DNA from: Alteromonas marina
GTDB lineage: Bacteria > Pseudomonadota > Gammaproteobacteria > Enterobacterales > Alteromonadaceae
Length of the DNA: 64,000 bases
Assembly: GCF_000808575.1 (NCBI RefSeq)
Contig: NZ_JWLW01000013.1
Coordinates: 52,076-116,075, forward strand
Direction of reading: 5' to 3'
A program made the translations under genes and the position numbers. The notes below the pieces were generated by a model, which worked only from the letters and a program-made list of their open reading frames with translations, was not told where the DNA came from and searched no databases. Below are positions 22,879 through 33,165 of this stretch, piece by piece. Position 1 is the stretch's first letter. Each line of letters starts with the position of its first letter.

Positions 22879-23144
22879 GTTTGTAATTTTTCGACCTTTT
22901 ACTTTTATATAATCTTGTTATTGCTTCAACCTTAACTGTTTATACTTCTTAAGTGTAACGTCAGCCACTTGCACCTAAAATACGAGCTCGTTAAACATTA
23001 ATTAACAATTTAGTTGCGTTGTCTTCGAACATCCCTATTAATATAAGATAGGATCAGTTAATTATTGCGCTGCTTTGCCCGACAACAATCTTACGATGAG
23101 CCTTAGAATTGTTGCAGTGGGTGTTACGCTATCGGAGCCTTCTT
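22879..23144. promoter_or_regulatory. Gap between purA and the aldehyde dehydrogenase gene, with an inverted repeat
   Basis: No gene seen. CAACAAT (23083-23089) and ATTGTTG (23108-23114) form a 7-bp inverted repeat about 30 bases upstream of the ALDH start. It could be an operator for the downstream pair; inference only. Confidence 0.3.
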
Positions 23145-24551
23145 ATGCCAAATAGACCTTCTCTTCACGCAGTGGAAACTGGCGTGTGTTTCGTTGATGT
23201 TGTTCACAAGCTTAACGACAGTTTCGATACAGGGAAAACCCAGTCCTTGGAGTGGCGTAAAAGCCAGTTAAAGGCATTAGAAACTTTACTGAAAGACAAC
23301 CAGCACGACATTTTACAGGCCCTTAAAAATGACTTAGGCAAATGTAAGACCGAAGCCATGGTGGCCGAACAAGGGTTTCTGCTTTCTGATATCAAGCATA
23401 CGCTTAAGCATTTGGATAAATGGGCAAAGCCACGCAAAGTATCAACGCCCATGGTGGCATGGCCAGGTAAGAGCTTTCGCAAGCCTGAGCCGCTTGGTAC
23501 TGTGCTCATTATCGGGGCGTGGAATTATCCGCTTCAGTTATTGCTTGCCCCTTATATCGCCGCTATTGCAGCGGGCAACTGTGCGGTTTTGAAACCCTCT
23601 GAATTGGCTGAAGAAACATCGTCGCTGGTGGCTAAGCTTATCCCCCAATATATGGATAATTCATGCGTTGCCGTAATAGAAGGCGGTAAAGATGAAGCGA
23701 CGGCGCTACTTGCCTGCAAATGGGACCATATCTTTTACACCGGTGGTGAAGTGGTGGGCAAAATTGTCATGAGCGCCGCGGCCAAACATTTAACGCCAGT
23801 AACCCTTGAGCTTGGCGGTAAAAGTCCGTGCTTTGTTGATAAAAATACCAACCTTGCTGTAACCGCGCGCCGTTTAGTGTGGGGTAAATGGATGAATGCG
23901 GGCCAAACTTGTATTGCGCCTGACTATGTCATTGTTGAAAAGGGCTTTGAGCAAAAGCTTATTGATGCGGTTAAAAAAGAGCTGAAAAAGCAATACGGCA
24001 AAGCGCCTTTATCGTCACGGGACTACGGTAACATCGTTAATCATCGTCACTTAAAGCGTCTTGAAAGTTACCTCGAAAATGTCAACGTGGTGTATGGCGG
24101 CGAGCTTGATGAATCTCGTCCAGCAATGGTGCCTACCCTTGTACTGGAGCCATCGCTAGATAGCCCGCTAATGAAAGAAGAGATCTTCGGCCCTATTCTA
24201 CCTATTATCACTGTCGACAATATGGAGGCGGGCATTAAGTTTGTGAACAGCAGGCCTAAGCCACTCGCACTTTATGCATTTAGTGATAAGGACGATGTGC
24301 TTGATAACATTATCAGCAAAACCAGTTCAGGCAGTGTGTGTACTAACGACACTATGCTGTTTATGACTAACCCTGAGTTACCGTTTGGTGGCGTAGGAAA
24401 TAGCGGCATGGGTAGCTATCATGGCCAAGCAGGTTTTGATACATTCAGCCATATTAAAACGGTAATGAAACGTTCATTCGCCCTCGACGTGTTCTTTCGT
24501 TATGCGCCGTTTTCTAAGTTTAAGCTGTCGTTGCTTAAGAAGTTTTTATAA
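23145..24551 (+). CDS. Aldehyde dehydrogenase, class 3 / coniferyl-aldehyde dehydrogenase-like
   Basis: NAD(P)-dependent oxidation of aldehydes to acids. The ATG at 23145 has GGAG 7 bases upstream; an in-frame TTG at 23109 is less likely. 468 residues. NAD-binding [22 protein letters not shown], catalytic Glu segment LELGGKSP, and catalytic Cys in [12 protein letters not shown] hydrophobic/basic C-terminus ([17 protein letters not shown]) resembles membrane-associated class 3 fatty-aldehyde enzymes. 11 bases upstream of a VOC gene, so probably an operon. Confidence 0.9.
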   Translation: MPNRPSLHAVETGVCFVDVVHKLNDSFDTGKTQSLEWRKSQLKALETLLKDNQHDILQALKNDLGKCKTEAMVAEQGFLLSDIKHTLKHLDKWAKPRKVSTPMVAWPGKSFRKPEPLGTVLIIGAWNYPLQLLLAPYIAAIAAGNCAVLKPSELAEETSSLVAKLIPQYMDNSCVAVIEGGKDEATALLACKWDHIFYTGGEVVGKIVMSAAAKHLTPVTLELGGKSPCFVDKNTNLAVTARRLVWGKWMNAGQTCIAPDYVIVEKGFEQKLIDAVKKELKKQYGKAPLSSRDYGNIVNHRHLKRLESYLENVNVVYGGELDESRPAMVPTLVLEPSLDSPLMKEEIFGPILPIITVDNMEAGIKFVNSRPKPLALYAFSDKDDVLDNIISKTSSGSVCTNDTMLFMTNPELPFGGVGNSGMGSYHGQAGFDTFSHIKTVMKRSFALDVFFRYAPFSKFKLSLLKKFL

Positions 24552-24562
24552 CAGGAGTTTTC

Positions 24563-24979
24563 ATGGTTCAACCTTTTCATCTTGCCATTCCGGTCACTAA
24601 TTTAATCGACGCAGAAGCGTTCTACGGTAAGTTGTTGGGTTGTGAAAAGGGCCGCAGTGACACCCAGTGGATAGATTGGAACTTCTTCGGCCATCAATTA
24701 GTGACCCATTGTGTAGAGGCTATGCCGTCGCCGCCTGCCTATAACGGGGTAGACGATCATGCTGTGCCGGTGCCGCACTTTGGCGTTGTGCTAACCATGG
24801 ACGATTGGCAAGCACTGGCAAGTAAACTAAAGGCTGCCGATACCGAGTTTGTTATCGCACCTTATATTCGTTTTAAAGGTAAGCCGGGTGAACAAGCCAC
24901 CATGTTTTTCAAAGACCCTTTCGGCAACGCGTTAGAGTTCAAAGCGTTCGCCGATATTTCTCAGCTTTTCGCTTCATAA
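24563..24979 (+). CDS. VOC/glyoxalase superfamily protein
   Basis: 138 residues of the vicinal-oxygen-chelate fold. N-terminal [22 protein letters not shown] gives the first metal His, VPHFGVVL a second, and [14 protein letters not shown] the C-terminal Glu/DPFGN signature. Substrate unknown. Eleven bases after the aldehyde dehydrogenase gene with an AGGAG site, so co-expressed with it. Confidence 0.82.
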   Translation: MVQPFHLAIPVTNLIDAEAFYGKLLGCEKGRSDTQWIDWNFFGHQLVTHCVEAMPSPPAYNGVDDHAVPVPHFGVVLTMDDWQALASKLKAADTEFVIAPYIRFKGKPGEQATMFFKDPFGNALEFKAFADISQLFAS

Positions 24980-25106
24980 TAATTGGGGTCTTTTACTCTT
25001 TGTTAGCGTCCTGTAGCGCAGTTCCCTTTGTGGGCAGCACTGTTGCCCTCTTTAAAAGACTTCCATCTAGACCAAAGTCAGTACGTTAAAGATTACAGGC
25101 TCTGGG

Positions 25107-25826
25107 TTAGTGCTTCTTCTTTTTCGGTTTGAAGCGCTTATATAAAAGCGCAATACCTGTAAGGGTGAACAAAAAAGCGCTGCCCGAAAAAGCAATTAAC
25201 CACGGCGTGTTAAAGTTACTCCTATCTTTATAATCCATTATGTGCAGCATCCACATGAAATCGAACAGCCGCCATGTGTCGGTACGTACGCGCACAACGC
25301 TGCCTGTGTTTGGGTCGATATAAAACCGCGAATTAAGGTCGTCATCGAAGTTTACCTGCCATAATGGCGCAGACAGGTTCTGCACCTCTTGAGGTAACAC
25401 GCTTAATAGCTGGGTCGCACCAATATCGCCAGTACCTGCGTATTGCCCTTTTGCTGCTTCACGAATAGCGCTCTCTGGCATGGTTTGCAAAGCTTCACCT
25501 GTTAATGCGCTGTAGCGATAGGCAGTGTTGTCATCCACGACATGATAAACAGGAATAGCATCAAGCGTGTTTGGGGCAGCATGGCCTACTTCATTTATAC
25601 GGTGAGTAAGTGAAAGTACGGCAGCGCTATTATGGTGGCGCAAAATGTCGGAAGGGGTAACCGTAACGTTGTGCCACGACGTATTGACGGTGTGTTTTAA
25701 GTGGTTACCTCTTACTTCATCTATGGGTAACCAGGCCATAACCAAGCCGCTTAAAAACCATAGGCCTATTTGAATAAATAGAATTAAGCCCAAATAGTTG
25801 TGCGCCTTGCGCATAAATTTCATCAT
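25107..25826 (-). CDS. PepSY domain membrane protein
   Basis: About 240 residues. N-terminal membrane helix (YLGLILFIQIGLWFLSGLVMAW), a periplasmic part with PepSY-like repeats (ALTGEALQTMPESAIREAA, YIDPNTGSVVRVRTD), the conserved WMLHIMDYKDRSNFNTPWL, a second membrane helix and a Lys-rich cytoplasmic tail. It belongs with PepSY-associated-TM proteins seen in iron-uptake or redox settings. The start is uncertain: ATG at 25826 is used; a TTG at 25850 lengthens it by 8 residues. Neither has a good ribosome site. Confidence 0.75.
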   Translation of the reverse strand: MMKFMRKAHNYLGLILFIQIGLWFLSGLVMAWLPIDEVRGNHLKHTVNTSWHNVTVTPSDILRHHNSAAVLSLTHRINEVGHAAPNTLDAIPVYHVVDDNTAYRYSALTGEALQTMPESAIREAAKGQYAGTGDIGATQLLSVLPQEVQNLSAPLWQVNFDDDLNSRFYIDPNTGSVVRVRTDTWRLFDFMWMLHIMDYKDRSNFNTPWLIAFSGSAFLFTLTGIALLYKRFKPKKKKH

Positions 25827-25897
25827 CAGGTTTTTTGGTTTTATTATCAAAAGGCTATAACATCAGAAAACAATAACCGAGTAAACCGAAGAAGAGG

Positions 25898-26374
25898 GTG
25901 GTTTTGAATAAAGCATTAGTGCTGGTAGACGTACAAAACGTGTATTACACCTGTCGTCAGGCGTACAAACGCAACTTTAATTACAACCAGTTTTGGCGTG
26001 AACTTACCTACAACTTGGATATAGCACATGCTTTTGCATACGCCATAGACAGGGGTGACAGCAAGCAGCGTGAATTTCAAAACATTCTTCGTGCTATTGG
26101 GTTTGAAGTAAAGTTAAAGCCTTTCATTCAACGTGCTGACGGCTCGGCGAAAGGTGACTGGGATGTAGGTATAACAGTAGATGCACTTGAACACGCCGAC
26201 GATGTCGATGAGATCATTTTGGTGTCGGGCGACGGCGATTTCGATATTCTTGTAAACGCCCTTAAAGCAAAAGGGAAAACCGTAACTGTGTACGGTGTTC
26301 CAGCATTAACGGCTGAAAGTATTCAAAAAGTGGCGTCTAAGTACGTGCCTATCGACGCCACGCTGTTGCTGTAG
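25898..26374 (+). CDS. NYN domain (PIN-like, LabA/DUF88) protein
   Basis: 158 residues of the NYN family of predicted metal-dependent RNases. Acidic positions are seen in LVDVQNVYY, KGDWDVGITVDAL and ILVSGDGDFDILVNAL; LESIQK-like C-terminal helix TAESIQKVASKYVPID. The GTG at 25898 is used. An in-frame TTG at 25904 has AGAGGG at ideal distance and may be the true start. RNA target unknown. Confidence 0.82.
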   Translation: MVLNKALVLVDVQNVYYTCRQAYKRNFNYNQFWRELTYNLDIAHAFAYAIDRGDSKQREFQNILRAIGFEVKLKPFIQRADGSAKGDWDVGITVDALEHADDVDEIILVSGDGDFDILVNALKAKGKTVTVYGVPALTAESIQKVASKYVPIDATLLL

Positions 26375-26412
26375 TTTTCAGCTTGTACTTTGTTCAAGGC
26401 TGAACTAATAAC

Positions 26413-26473
26413 GCTGAGCCCCCAAAGCTCCACTAATGTGGCTCAGCTAACAGCCCTGTGCTGATAAGGCTGT
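26413..26473. other. Two hairpins between convergent genes
   Basis: GCTGAGCC (26413-26420) pairs with GGCTCAGC (26440-26447), and ACAGCC (26450-26455) with GGCTGT (26468-26473). There is no T-run, so classical termination is doubtful. They lie between the NYN gene and the convergent gamma-glutamyltransferase gene and may end transcripts Rho-dependently or stabilise 3' ends. Confidence 0.35.
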
Positions 26474-26474
26474 A

Positions 26475-28193
26475 CTAATATGGTTGTACTAGGCTCTTAC
26501 CTCGTCCGCTTTTTTCAGATGCGGCTTCTACACCCTCTTTAGTGCGCTTAATTAAATGTACATCACCAAAGCGACGGTTATCTATGGTATAGCCCATTGC
26601 TTTAAGCTCATTTACGGTTGCCTCTGTAAACCCGTCGTGCATACGAATGGTGTCTTTGGGCAATAGCTGGTGATGAAAACGTGGTGAGTTCACGGCTTCT
26701 TCAGCGCTCATATCGTAAAGCAGGGCATTCAATAGCGACTGAGTGACTGACGAAATAATGGTAGTGCCGCCAGGAGAGCCTGTTACCAGAACCACTTGGT
26801 CGTCTTTAGTGACCAGCGTTGGCGTCATAGAAGACAGCATGCGCTTGTAAGGTTCAATAGCATTCGCCTCACCACCCACTGCGCCAAAGAAGTTAGGCAC
26901 GCCAGGCTTGGCACTAAAATCGTCCATTTCATCATTCAACAAAAAGCCAGCGCCAGTCACAACAACACCGCTACCAAAAGTGAGGTTGATGGTCGTTGTA
27001 TTGGCAACCGCGTTACCCCATCTGTCCATAATAGAGAAGTGTGTTGTATCTTCGCTTTCTTTTAAACCAGGCTTAACGCTTGGGGTATCAGAAATGCTGG
27101 TAGGCTGAATATCTGCTGCGCGTTGAGTGATATAGTTAGCGTCAGTGAGCGCTTTTACCGGAACACTAACAAAATCAGGATCGCCCATGTATTCAGCGCG
27201 ATCGGCAAACACGCGCTTACCAATTTCTGACATAACGTGAATGTACTCAGTGCTGTTTTGCGCTGGCAAATCGTGCGTTGCGTCATAGGCTTCTAGCATG
27301 CCAATCCACTGGGCAACGGCAACACCACCAGAACTTGGAGGAGGTGCGGTCACCAGCTCATAACCTTGCCAGTTTAAGTGTAGAGGTTTGCGCCACACTG
27401 CTTTGTAAGCCAGTAAGTCTTCATAGGTAATAAGGCCGCCATTTTGCTGCATAAAATCAACAATATGCTTTGCTACATCGCCTTTATAAAAGCCATCCTT
27501 TCCCTGTTGCTGAATAGCTTTAAGCGTTTTCGCTAGCTCTGGCTGTTTGAAGGTAGTGCCTGCTTTAGCGTGTGCAAAATACTCGCTAAAGTTGTTATTG
27601 ATAGCTGCTTCTTTGGTACGCTCAATATAGTGATCAATGTTATTGGCCAGCTTCTCATGAACCACAAAACCTTGCTCGGCCAAATCAACGGCTGGTGCGA
27701 GTAGACGCTCCCAATCCAAGGTGCCGTATTTTTTGTGCGCGGCCCACATACCAGCAACGGTACCAGGAATGCCAGACGCTTTAGCCCCAAACAAAGACTC
27801 GTACGGTTTTACGTTACCTTGCTCGTCAAGATACATATCGCGATGCGCATTTTCAGGTGCCATTTCACGGTAATCTAAAAAGTCGGTGTTATCTTCAAAC
27901 TTTATTGTCATAAAGCCGCCACCGCCTACGTTGCCCGCCTCAGGTAGAGTAACAGCCAAGACAAACTGTGCCGTAATAGCAGCATCAATTGCGTTACCAC
28001 CTTCTTGGAGTACCTGCATTGCAGCATCGGCACTGTAGCTGTCAGGCATGGCAACGGCCTGTTGGCTAAGCCCTACTGTATTGTTGCTAGCACTATCAAC
28101 AGGGGAATTTGGCGCATGGGAACACGCTGCCACTACTGAAATAAATGCCACTATTACCGAGATAAACCCGACATTAGCTATCCGCTTTTTCAT
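26475..28193 (-). CDS. ggt: Gamma-glutamyltransferase (lipoprotein form)
   Basis: Ntn-hydrolase that cleaves gamma-glutamyl bonds of glutathione and is matured by self-cleavage. 572 residues. The N-terminus has a lipobox (VVAAC, Cys24), suggesting membrane anchoring in the periplasm. The large-subunit signature includes GGNAIDAAITAQFVLAV and GNVGGGGFM. The autoprocessing nucleophile is Thr384 in DTTHFSIMD, followed by NTTTINLTFGSG and the GSPGG oxyanion region. Downstream of an NhaC-type antiporter gene on the same strand (77-base gap). Confidence 0.93.
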   Translation of the reverse strand: MKKRIANVGFISVIVAFISVVAACSHAPNSPVDSASNNTVGLSQQAVAMPDSYSADAAMQVLQEGGNAIDAAITAQFVLAVTLPEAGNVGGGGFMTIKFEDNTDFLDYREMAPENAHRDMYLDEQGNVKPYESLFGAKASGIPGTVAGMWAAHKKYGTLDWERLLAPAVDLAEQGFVVHEKLANNIDHYIERTKEAAINNNFSEYFAHAKAGTTFKQPELAKTLKAIQQQGKDGFYKGDVAKHIVDFMQQNGGLITYEDLLAYKAVWRKPLHLNWQGYELVTAPPPSSGGVAVAQWIGMLEAYDATHDLPAQNSTEYIHVMSEIGKRVFADRAEYMGDPDFVSVPVKALTDANYITQRAADIQPTSISDTPSVKPGLKESEDTTHFSIMDRWGNAVANTTTINLTFGSGVVVTGAGFLLNDEMDDFSAKPGVPNFFGAVGGEANAIEPYKRMLSSMTPTLVTKDDQVVLVTGSPGGTTIISSVTQSLLNALLYDMSAEEAVNSPRFHHQLLPKDTIRMHDGFTEATVNELKAMGYTIDNRRFGDVHLIKRTKEGVEAASEKSGRGKSLVQPY

Positions 28194-28270
28194 TACAAAC
28201 TCCTTGTTACAGACATTGCTAAACCTTTTGCGATTAGCAACTGATTTCCAGCAAACTTAAATCAACGGCA

Positions 28271-29647
28271 TTAACCAAGCATGATCAAGCTTGCTACAAA
28301 ATAGGCAATAAGCGTAAGTGCGCCCGCAAATAGTGCGTAGGGAAACTGAGTTTTAACGTGCGTTAATACGTCAGTACCTGCTGCTAGCGAAGATACGGCA
28401 GTAGTGTCGGAAATAGGTGAACAGTGATCACCAAATATGCCGCCCCCCAAAATAGCGCCAATGACCAGTGAAGGGGGTAATCCTAAACTTTGAATCAGCG
28501 GCACACCAATAGGAATTAGGATGGCGAATGTGCCCCATGACGTGCCTGTGGTAAACGACATGATCGCTCCGGCAACAAATAGCATGGGAACAATAAGCAC
28601 TAAAGGAAGATACTCTCCCACTATGCCCGCGACAAACACGCCTGTTCCAAGCACCTTAAGGCTATTGCCTAAGGTTAAAGACAGTAACACTATGGTTACT
28701 AGAGGAAGTAGTTCACCCATCCCTTTAAAACCAATTTCTACCGCTTCCTTGTGGGTAAAACGCTTGTGGATTAAGAGCAGACCATAGGCAATGGCAGTGG
28801 CAAGAGCCGTAGCGTAAAGTACAGATTTGCTCCCGCTGCCTTCAGACAATACGCCATTACCTGTCCAGAACATGAAGCCAACCATGCTTAATACCATTAT
28901 TATTAGCGGTACCAACATGAAACGAGCCTTGGTGGCAGGTTCCGTAGTTTGTTTAACCTCTGCATGCGTGAGTGCTTTTTCTTCCTCAGCCATGGGGCCA
29001 TGCACTTTGTCAGCGGAAATAGTGTAGGCCACAATAAGTAAGGTGAAGATAGCGTAAAAGTTAAAAAATACGCTGCCCCATAAAATTGAGGCTGACGAAG
29101 CTGGTAGCTCGTATGCATCGAGCAGGCTGAGTATAAATGCTCCCCAGCCGTTCAATAAAATCAAAATACAAACGGGCGCGCTGGTGGAGTCGATGATGTA
29201 GGCTAAGCGCGCGCGGCTCATGCCGAAACGGTCAAACAGACCTCGGGCGAATATGCCGGCAGTGAGCACACTTAAGTTTGATTCTATGAATACAGCGATG
29301 CCAGTGAACATGGTCAAGCCGCCAACTTGTTTGCGACTCTTCGCTACCCCTTTGTTTACTAGAAAGTTGACCGTTGCCGTTACTCCGCCAGAGTCACGTA
29401 TAAATGCGAGCAACGCGCCCACTAGTACAGAGAAAATAAGCACCCGTGTATTGCCAGGACTCGCGGCGGTATCAACCACGCGCTCTATGGCATTAATGGG
29501 CGCCATATAGCTGCTAGCGATATCAGCATTTATCAAAATTAACGCTTCCGCGCACAAAACAGCCAGCGCTAATGCGAGTATGACTTCTTTTTTCCAAAAG
29601 ACGACGGCAATAGCCACAAGAGGGGGGATGACTGACATCCAATCCAT
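28271..29647 (-). CDS. NhaC family Na+/H+ antiporter-like transporter
   Basis: About 458 residues and 10-12 membrane segments. Segments SFTTGTSWGTFAILIPIGVPL and GGGIFGDHCSPISDTTAVSSLA are diagnostic of the NhaC/ArsB-related superfamily. ATG at 29647 is chosen because GGAAAG lies 5 bases upstream; a TTG at 29659 is in frame. The transported ion or substrate is uncertain, since the family includes Na+/H+ and malate-Na+/lactate antiporters. Likely co-transcribed with the downstream ggt gene. Confidence 0.85.
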   Translation of the reverse strand: MDWMSVIPPLVAIAVVFWKKEVILALALAVLCAEALILINADIASSYMAPINAIERVVDTAASPGNTRVLIFSVLVGALLAFIRDSGGVTATVNFLVNKGVAKSRKQVGGLTMFTGIAVFIESNLSVLTAGIFARGLFDRFGMSRARLAYIIDSTSAPVCILILLNGWGAFILSLLDAYELPASSASILWGSVFFNFYAIFTLLIVAYTISADKVHGPMAEEEKALTHAEVKQTTEPATKARFMLVPLIIMVLSMVGFMFWTGNGVLSEGSGSKSVLYATALATAIAYGLLLIHKRFTHKEAVEIGFKGMGELLPLVTIVLLSLTLGNSLKVLGTGVFVAGIVGEYLPLVLIVPMLFVAGAIMSFTTGTSWGTFAILIPIGVPLIQSLGLPPSLVIGAILGGGIFGDHCSPISDTTAVSSLAAGTDVLTHVKTQFPYALFAGALTLIAYFVASLIMLG

Positions 29648-29843
29648 ACTTCTTTCCAAACTTAAATTTATGTGTGCCTAGGACTTGTTGAGCTTTGATA
29701 AGTTACTACGCTCTACTTGCCCTATAGGTATGTCTATTTGCGTAAGAGAATGTGTGATTGCAGTTCAAAGTTGGCGAACATGCTTCTCTCATTTATGCTA
29801 GCGTACCGTATTGTGCTTCGTGTTACCAAGGATTAGATAAACA

Positions 29844-31817
29844 TTGTTATTCCAGCAAGTTATTTGTAAAAAACGTGCTTCATTGATGGGCCTGAGCGCT
29901 ATCTTGTCAGGCATACTCATTTTATTAAGTGCTTCACTGTTTACTGCTAGCGCAACCGCTCAATCTGGAAGTGCTAACGCTTCGAATAATCCTAAGCCCA
30001 GCGCTGATGCTGAAACAATTCGCGCTGTAAAAAACATGCTCGGGCAAAAAATCATTTTGGATTTTCGCTATTTCTGTGAAGACAATACGCCGTCTTCGCG
30101 CTGCCGTACGCCCATGACCGTAATTCCACCGTCACTTTTAAATGTGCTTAGTACGCACAACATCGGCGGTGTTATTTTGTTTTCAGAGAACATTCAAAAT
30201 ACCGAGCAGTTAATTACGCTCAATTACACCATGCAGCAGCATATGGTAAAAGCAGGTCGTCAGCCGTTGTTTATTGCTGTCGATCAAGAAGGGGGCAGAG
30301 TAGCAAGGTTGCCTTCAGACATGCTCTCGCCGTTTGCGGGTAACATGGCCATTGGCGCCACTTTTCATCAGCGAGGCAGCGCATTTGCGCAAAGTGTGGC
30401 ATCGCATATTGGCCAAACGCTTTTACCGCTGGGAATAAACACCAATTTTGCGCCGTCGGTTGATGTAAATAGCGAGCCGAAGAACCCCGTTATTAACGTA
30501 CGCAGCTTTTCGCAAAATCCAGAGCAGGTAGCCGCACTCGGGCAGACATTTGTCAGTGCTATGCAAAGTACAGGTGTAATGAGTGCTATCAAACATTTTC
30601 CAGGCCATGGTGATACCCATGTAGATAGCCACAGTGGCTTGCCGCAAGTAACGCATAGCAAAGCGCAAGCTATGGCGGGTGACATCCTTCCTTTTGCGAA
30701 TATCATTAATAGTGCAACGCCTCCTGCAATGGTAATGAGTGCACACATTCAGTACCCGTCTTTAGACGATACGACAATTATTGATAAGCATGGTAAGTCA
30801 CAAATAGTTCCTGCTACTTTGTCGAAGAGAATACTAAGCAATTTGCTTCGCAACCAATTAGGATATCAAGGCCTTATCGTTACTGACGCGTTAGACATGG
30901 CAGGTATTACTCAGTTTTTCTCCCATGAAGAAGCATTAGTCAGTGCATTCAGCGCAGGTGCTGACATTGCGCTTATGCCGTTCACCATAAGAACCCAAGA
31001 CGACATAAAAAAGTTCGCGTTACTTTTGGATAATGCAGCAAGTCGAATGTCAGAAAGCGCTTTCTTGAAAGCGTCTCATAATCGTATTATTAAGGCAAAA
31101 CAGCGCTTTGCTTTGCAAAGTTTTATTTCCAAGCCCATGTCATGGTGGCTCAATGAAGCGAAAGAAAATGCTTCAATGAATAACCCTAACAGTTTGAAAA
31201 AACGAGGAATTCAAATTGAGAAAGCCCTTTCTAAGTCGTCGGTATCTGTACTCTTCGGGAAGGATGAGTTGCCAATAACTTCAAATCGCTGGTTGGTGCT
31301 TATGCCAGACGCAGCAAGATGTTTAGCATTTGAAGCCGAGCTTACACGCGCACGTTCCAACTTCAACAATAAGACTCTGGAGTTTGCGTGTTTGCCGTTA
31401 ACTGCGTTACCTAAAACCCAATTAGCAATGAATCTACTAAAACAAGCTGACGTGCTGGTGGTTGGTAATATTAGCCCGCTCCATGCTAACTATGAATTAG
31501 GAGGAGTCGATTTACCTGAGCATGTAAAACGACGTGCAAGCGAAACTGAGGTGATGGCATTTAGCAAAAAAATAATGGTTGCTGCAAAAGCACAGAATAA
31601 AACCGTGGTCTTTGCTCCACTGCGCATGCCATACAAAGCGCATGACGTGAAAGAGCTAGCCGATGTTGCTATTGCTACATTTAGTTATGCGGTGAACATT
31701 ACACAGCAAAGTGACAAAGAAAATCAGCAAGTTACGAGCTATAGTCTTAATGCTTTGGTTGATGTATTACTGGGTAGCGCGCTCGCTGAGGGACGTTCAC
31801 CTGTTTCGTTGAAATAG
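29844..31817 (+). CDS. Exported glycoside hydrolase family 3, NagZ-like beta-N-acetylhexosaminidase
   Basis: Predicted to remove terminal GlcNAc from peptidoglycan fragments. 657 residues: an N-terminal hydrophobic signal (ILSGILILLSASLFTASATA), then the GH3 barrel with the NagZ motif KHFPGHGDTHVDSHSG (Lys250) and nucleophile Asp348 in VTDALDMAG. An extra C-terminal domain makes it about twice the size of cytosolic E. coli NagZ (341). Export plus the adjacent NamZ and MurQ genes point to extracytoplasmic peptidoglycan salvage. The TTG start at 29844 has AAGGA upstream; ATG at 29886 is an alternative. Confidence 0.87.
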   Translation: MLFQQVICKKRASLMGLSAILSGILILLSASLFTASATAQSGSANASNNPKPSADAETIRAVKNMLGQKIILDFRYFCEDNTPSSRCRTPMTVIPPSLLNVLSTHNIGGVILFSENIQNTEQLITLNYTMQQHMVKAGRQPLFIAVDQEGGRVARLPSDMLSPFAGNMAIGATFHQRGSAFAQSVASHIGQTLLPLGINTNFAPSVDVNSEPKNPVINVRSFSQNPEQVAALGQTFVSAMQSTGVMSAIKHFPGHGDTHVDSHSGLPQVTHSKAQAMAGDILPFANIINSATPPAMVMSAHIQYPSLDDTTIIDKHGKSQIVPATLSKRILSNLLRNQLGYQGLIVTDALDMAGITQFFSHEEALVSAFSAGADIALMPFTIRTQDDIKKFALLLDNAASRMSESAFLKASHNRIIKAKQRFALQSFISKPMSWWLNEAKENASMNNPNSLKKRGIQIEKALSKSSVSVLFGKDELPITSNRWLVLMPDAARCLAFEAELTRARSNFNNKTLEFACLPLTALPKTQLAMNLLKQADVLVVGNISPLHANYELGGVDLPEHVKRRASETEVMAFSKKIMVAAKAQNKTVVFAPLRMPYKAHDVKELADVAIATFSYAVNITQQSDKENQQVTSYSLNALVDVLLGSALAEGRSPVSLK

Positions 31818-31885
31818 GTGGCCACGCGAAAGCAGAGACCAAAACCAAAGATATTGCCCATTTAAGTGCGAACAAAGAGCCAAGC

Positions 31886-31921
31886 CAAAAGCCATTTCAA
31901 AAGCCAATTCAAAAGCCGTTT
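31886..31921 (+). repeat. Three 12-bp tandem repeats before the mscS-family gene
   Basis: CAAAAGCCATTT, CAAAAGCCAATT and CAAAAGCCGTTT in tandem, then TAAAAGGAG, which is the ribosome site of the next gene. The last partial unit thus merges with the Shine-Dalgarno sequence. Copy-number change would alter leader length in 12-base steps. Confidence 0.75.
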
Positions 31922-31935
31922 TAAAAGGAGTTATC

Positions 31936-33006
31936 GTGAATACAACAAATACATCAGGCGCTACGCAAACTTCATTAGTCGATTCGGTATTAAGTGCGTT
32001 GTTCCCTTTTGTTCCGCTCCTTATCGCTATTGTATTGGTAATAGGCACTCTCATCGCACTGCACTACCTTCTGCTAGCCAAACAGAGCCATCTTACCAGT
32101 GAGCAGAAATTACCGCGTCAAGTAGGAATGTTGGTACTTACTATCATTGGCGCTGTTGTAATTGCAATGACGCTCCCTGTAAGTGAGAGTACTAGAAATC
32201 AGGTCATTGCACTTATCGGCGTACTTATATCAGGTGTGATTGCCTTTTCTTCTACCACCATGGTAGGGAATTTGATGGCGGGGATCGTACTTCGTGTAAA
32301 TCGTCCGTTTAAAGTGGGTGACTTTATCAAGGTAGAAGGCTACAGCGGTCGCGTTACCGAAATGGGCTTGCTCGATGTTGAAATTCAGACTGAGAGCAGA
32401 GAGCTTATTGCCTTTGCCAATACGCTGATGGTGAATTCGCCCGTTTCTGTGACCAGAGCGTCTGGCGCAATTGTTAGTGTGGATATCAGCTTAGGCTACG
32501 ATATTCATCACAGCATTATTGAAAAGCACTTACTTATTGCAGCTGAAAATGCCCAGCTGTCAGAGCCATTTTTACAAGTAGTTGGGTTAGGCGACTTTTC
32601 AGTAAGTTATCGCATTTCAGGTCTACTAACTGAAGTGAAGAGTTTGCTGAGCGCGCGCTCAAGGCTTCACAAAGCCGTACTCGACGTTTTGCATAATGCC
32701 GATATTGAAATTGTTTCTCCTAGCTTTATGAACCAACGTCCCCAGCCTGACGGTTTGAAAATGATAGCTAAATCGCCTGGACACACTAAGCAAGAAGAAG
32801 CATCGCCTGAAGACGTTATTTTTGACAAGGCTGAAGAGGCCGAGCAAAAAGAAAAAAGTAAAGAAACGTTGATGCAGACGATCGCCGATATTGATACAAA
32901 AATCGCTGAGTGTGACGGCGAAAACAGAGATGAGCTTAAACATCAAAAAGCCACCGCCGAAGCTCAGCTCGCAGCTTTGGTAAAAACAAAAAATGAAGAA
33001 GGTTAG
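31936..33006 (+). CDS. MscS family mechanosensitive channel
   Basis: 356 residues. Three N-terminal membrane segments (from about residue 14); the pore-lining/beta segment is SSTTMVGNLMAGIVLRVNRPFKVGDFIKVEGYSGRVTEMGLLDVEIQT, the MscS signature. The C-terminal 80 residues are charged and coiled-coil-like (EEAEQKEKSKETLMQTIADIDTKIAEC). GTG start with AAGGAG. Opens under hypo-osmotic or wall stress; its place between peptidoglycan-salvage genes is suggestive, not proof of a link. Confidence 0.88.
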   Translation: MNTTNTSGATQTSLVDSVLSALFPFVPLLIAIVLVIGTLIALHYLLLAKQSHLTSEQKLPRQVGMLVLTIIGAVVIAMTLPVSESTRNQVIALIGVLISGVIAFSSTTMVGNLMAGIVLRVNRPFKVGDFIKVEGYSGRVTEMGLLDVEIQTESRELIAFANTLMVNSPVSVTRASGAIVSVDISLGYDIHHSIIEKHLLIAAENAQLSEPFLQVVGLGDFSVSYRISGLLTEVKSLLSARSRLHKAVLDVLHNADIEIVSPSFMNQRPQPDGLKMIAKSPGHTKQEEASPEDVIFDKAEEAEQKEKSKETLMQTIADIDTKIAECDGENRDELKHQKATAEAQLAALVKTKNEEG

Positions 33007-33165
33007 TTTTCACTAACTTTTTTAGCTTCCACTAAATCTGGGGTTGTGTGGGTGTGAGTATTTACTTACGTGTTATGTGGTAAGTTTAGCATCGCTAACA
33101 CTTCCTCCACATTTACCTTGATAAGATACCTCAAATCCTCAAGGGTAAAGGCGTTTATCTGTACA

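Noticed and set aside
26413..26473. Rho-independent terminator between the NYN gene and ggt
   Set aside because: Two stems are present but no T-run on either strand, so listed only as hairpins.
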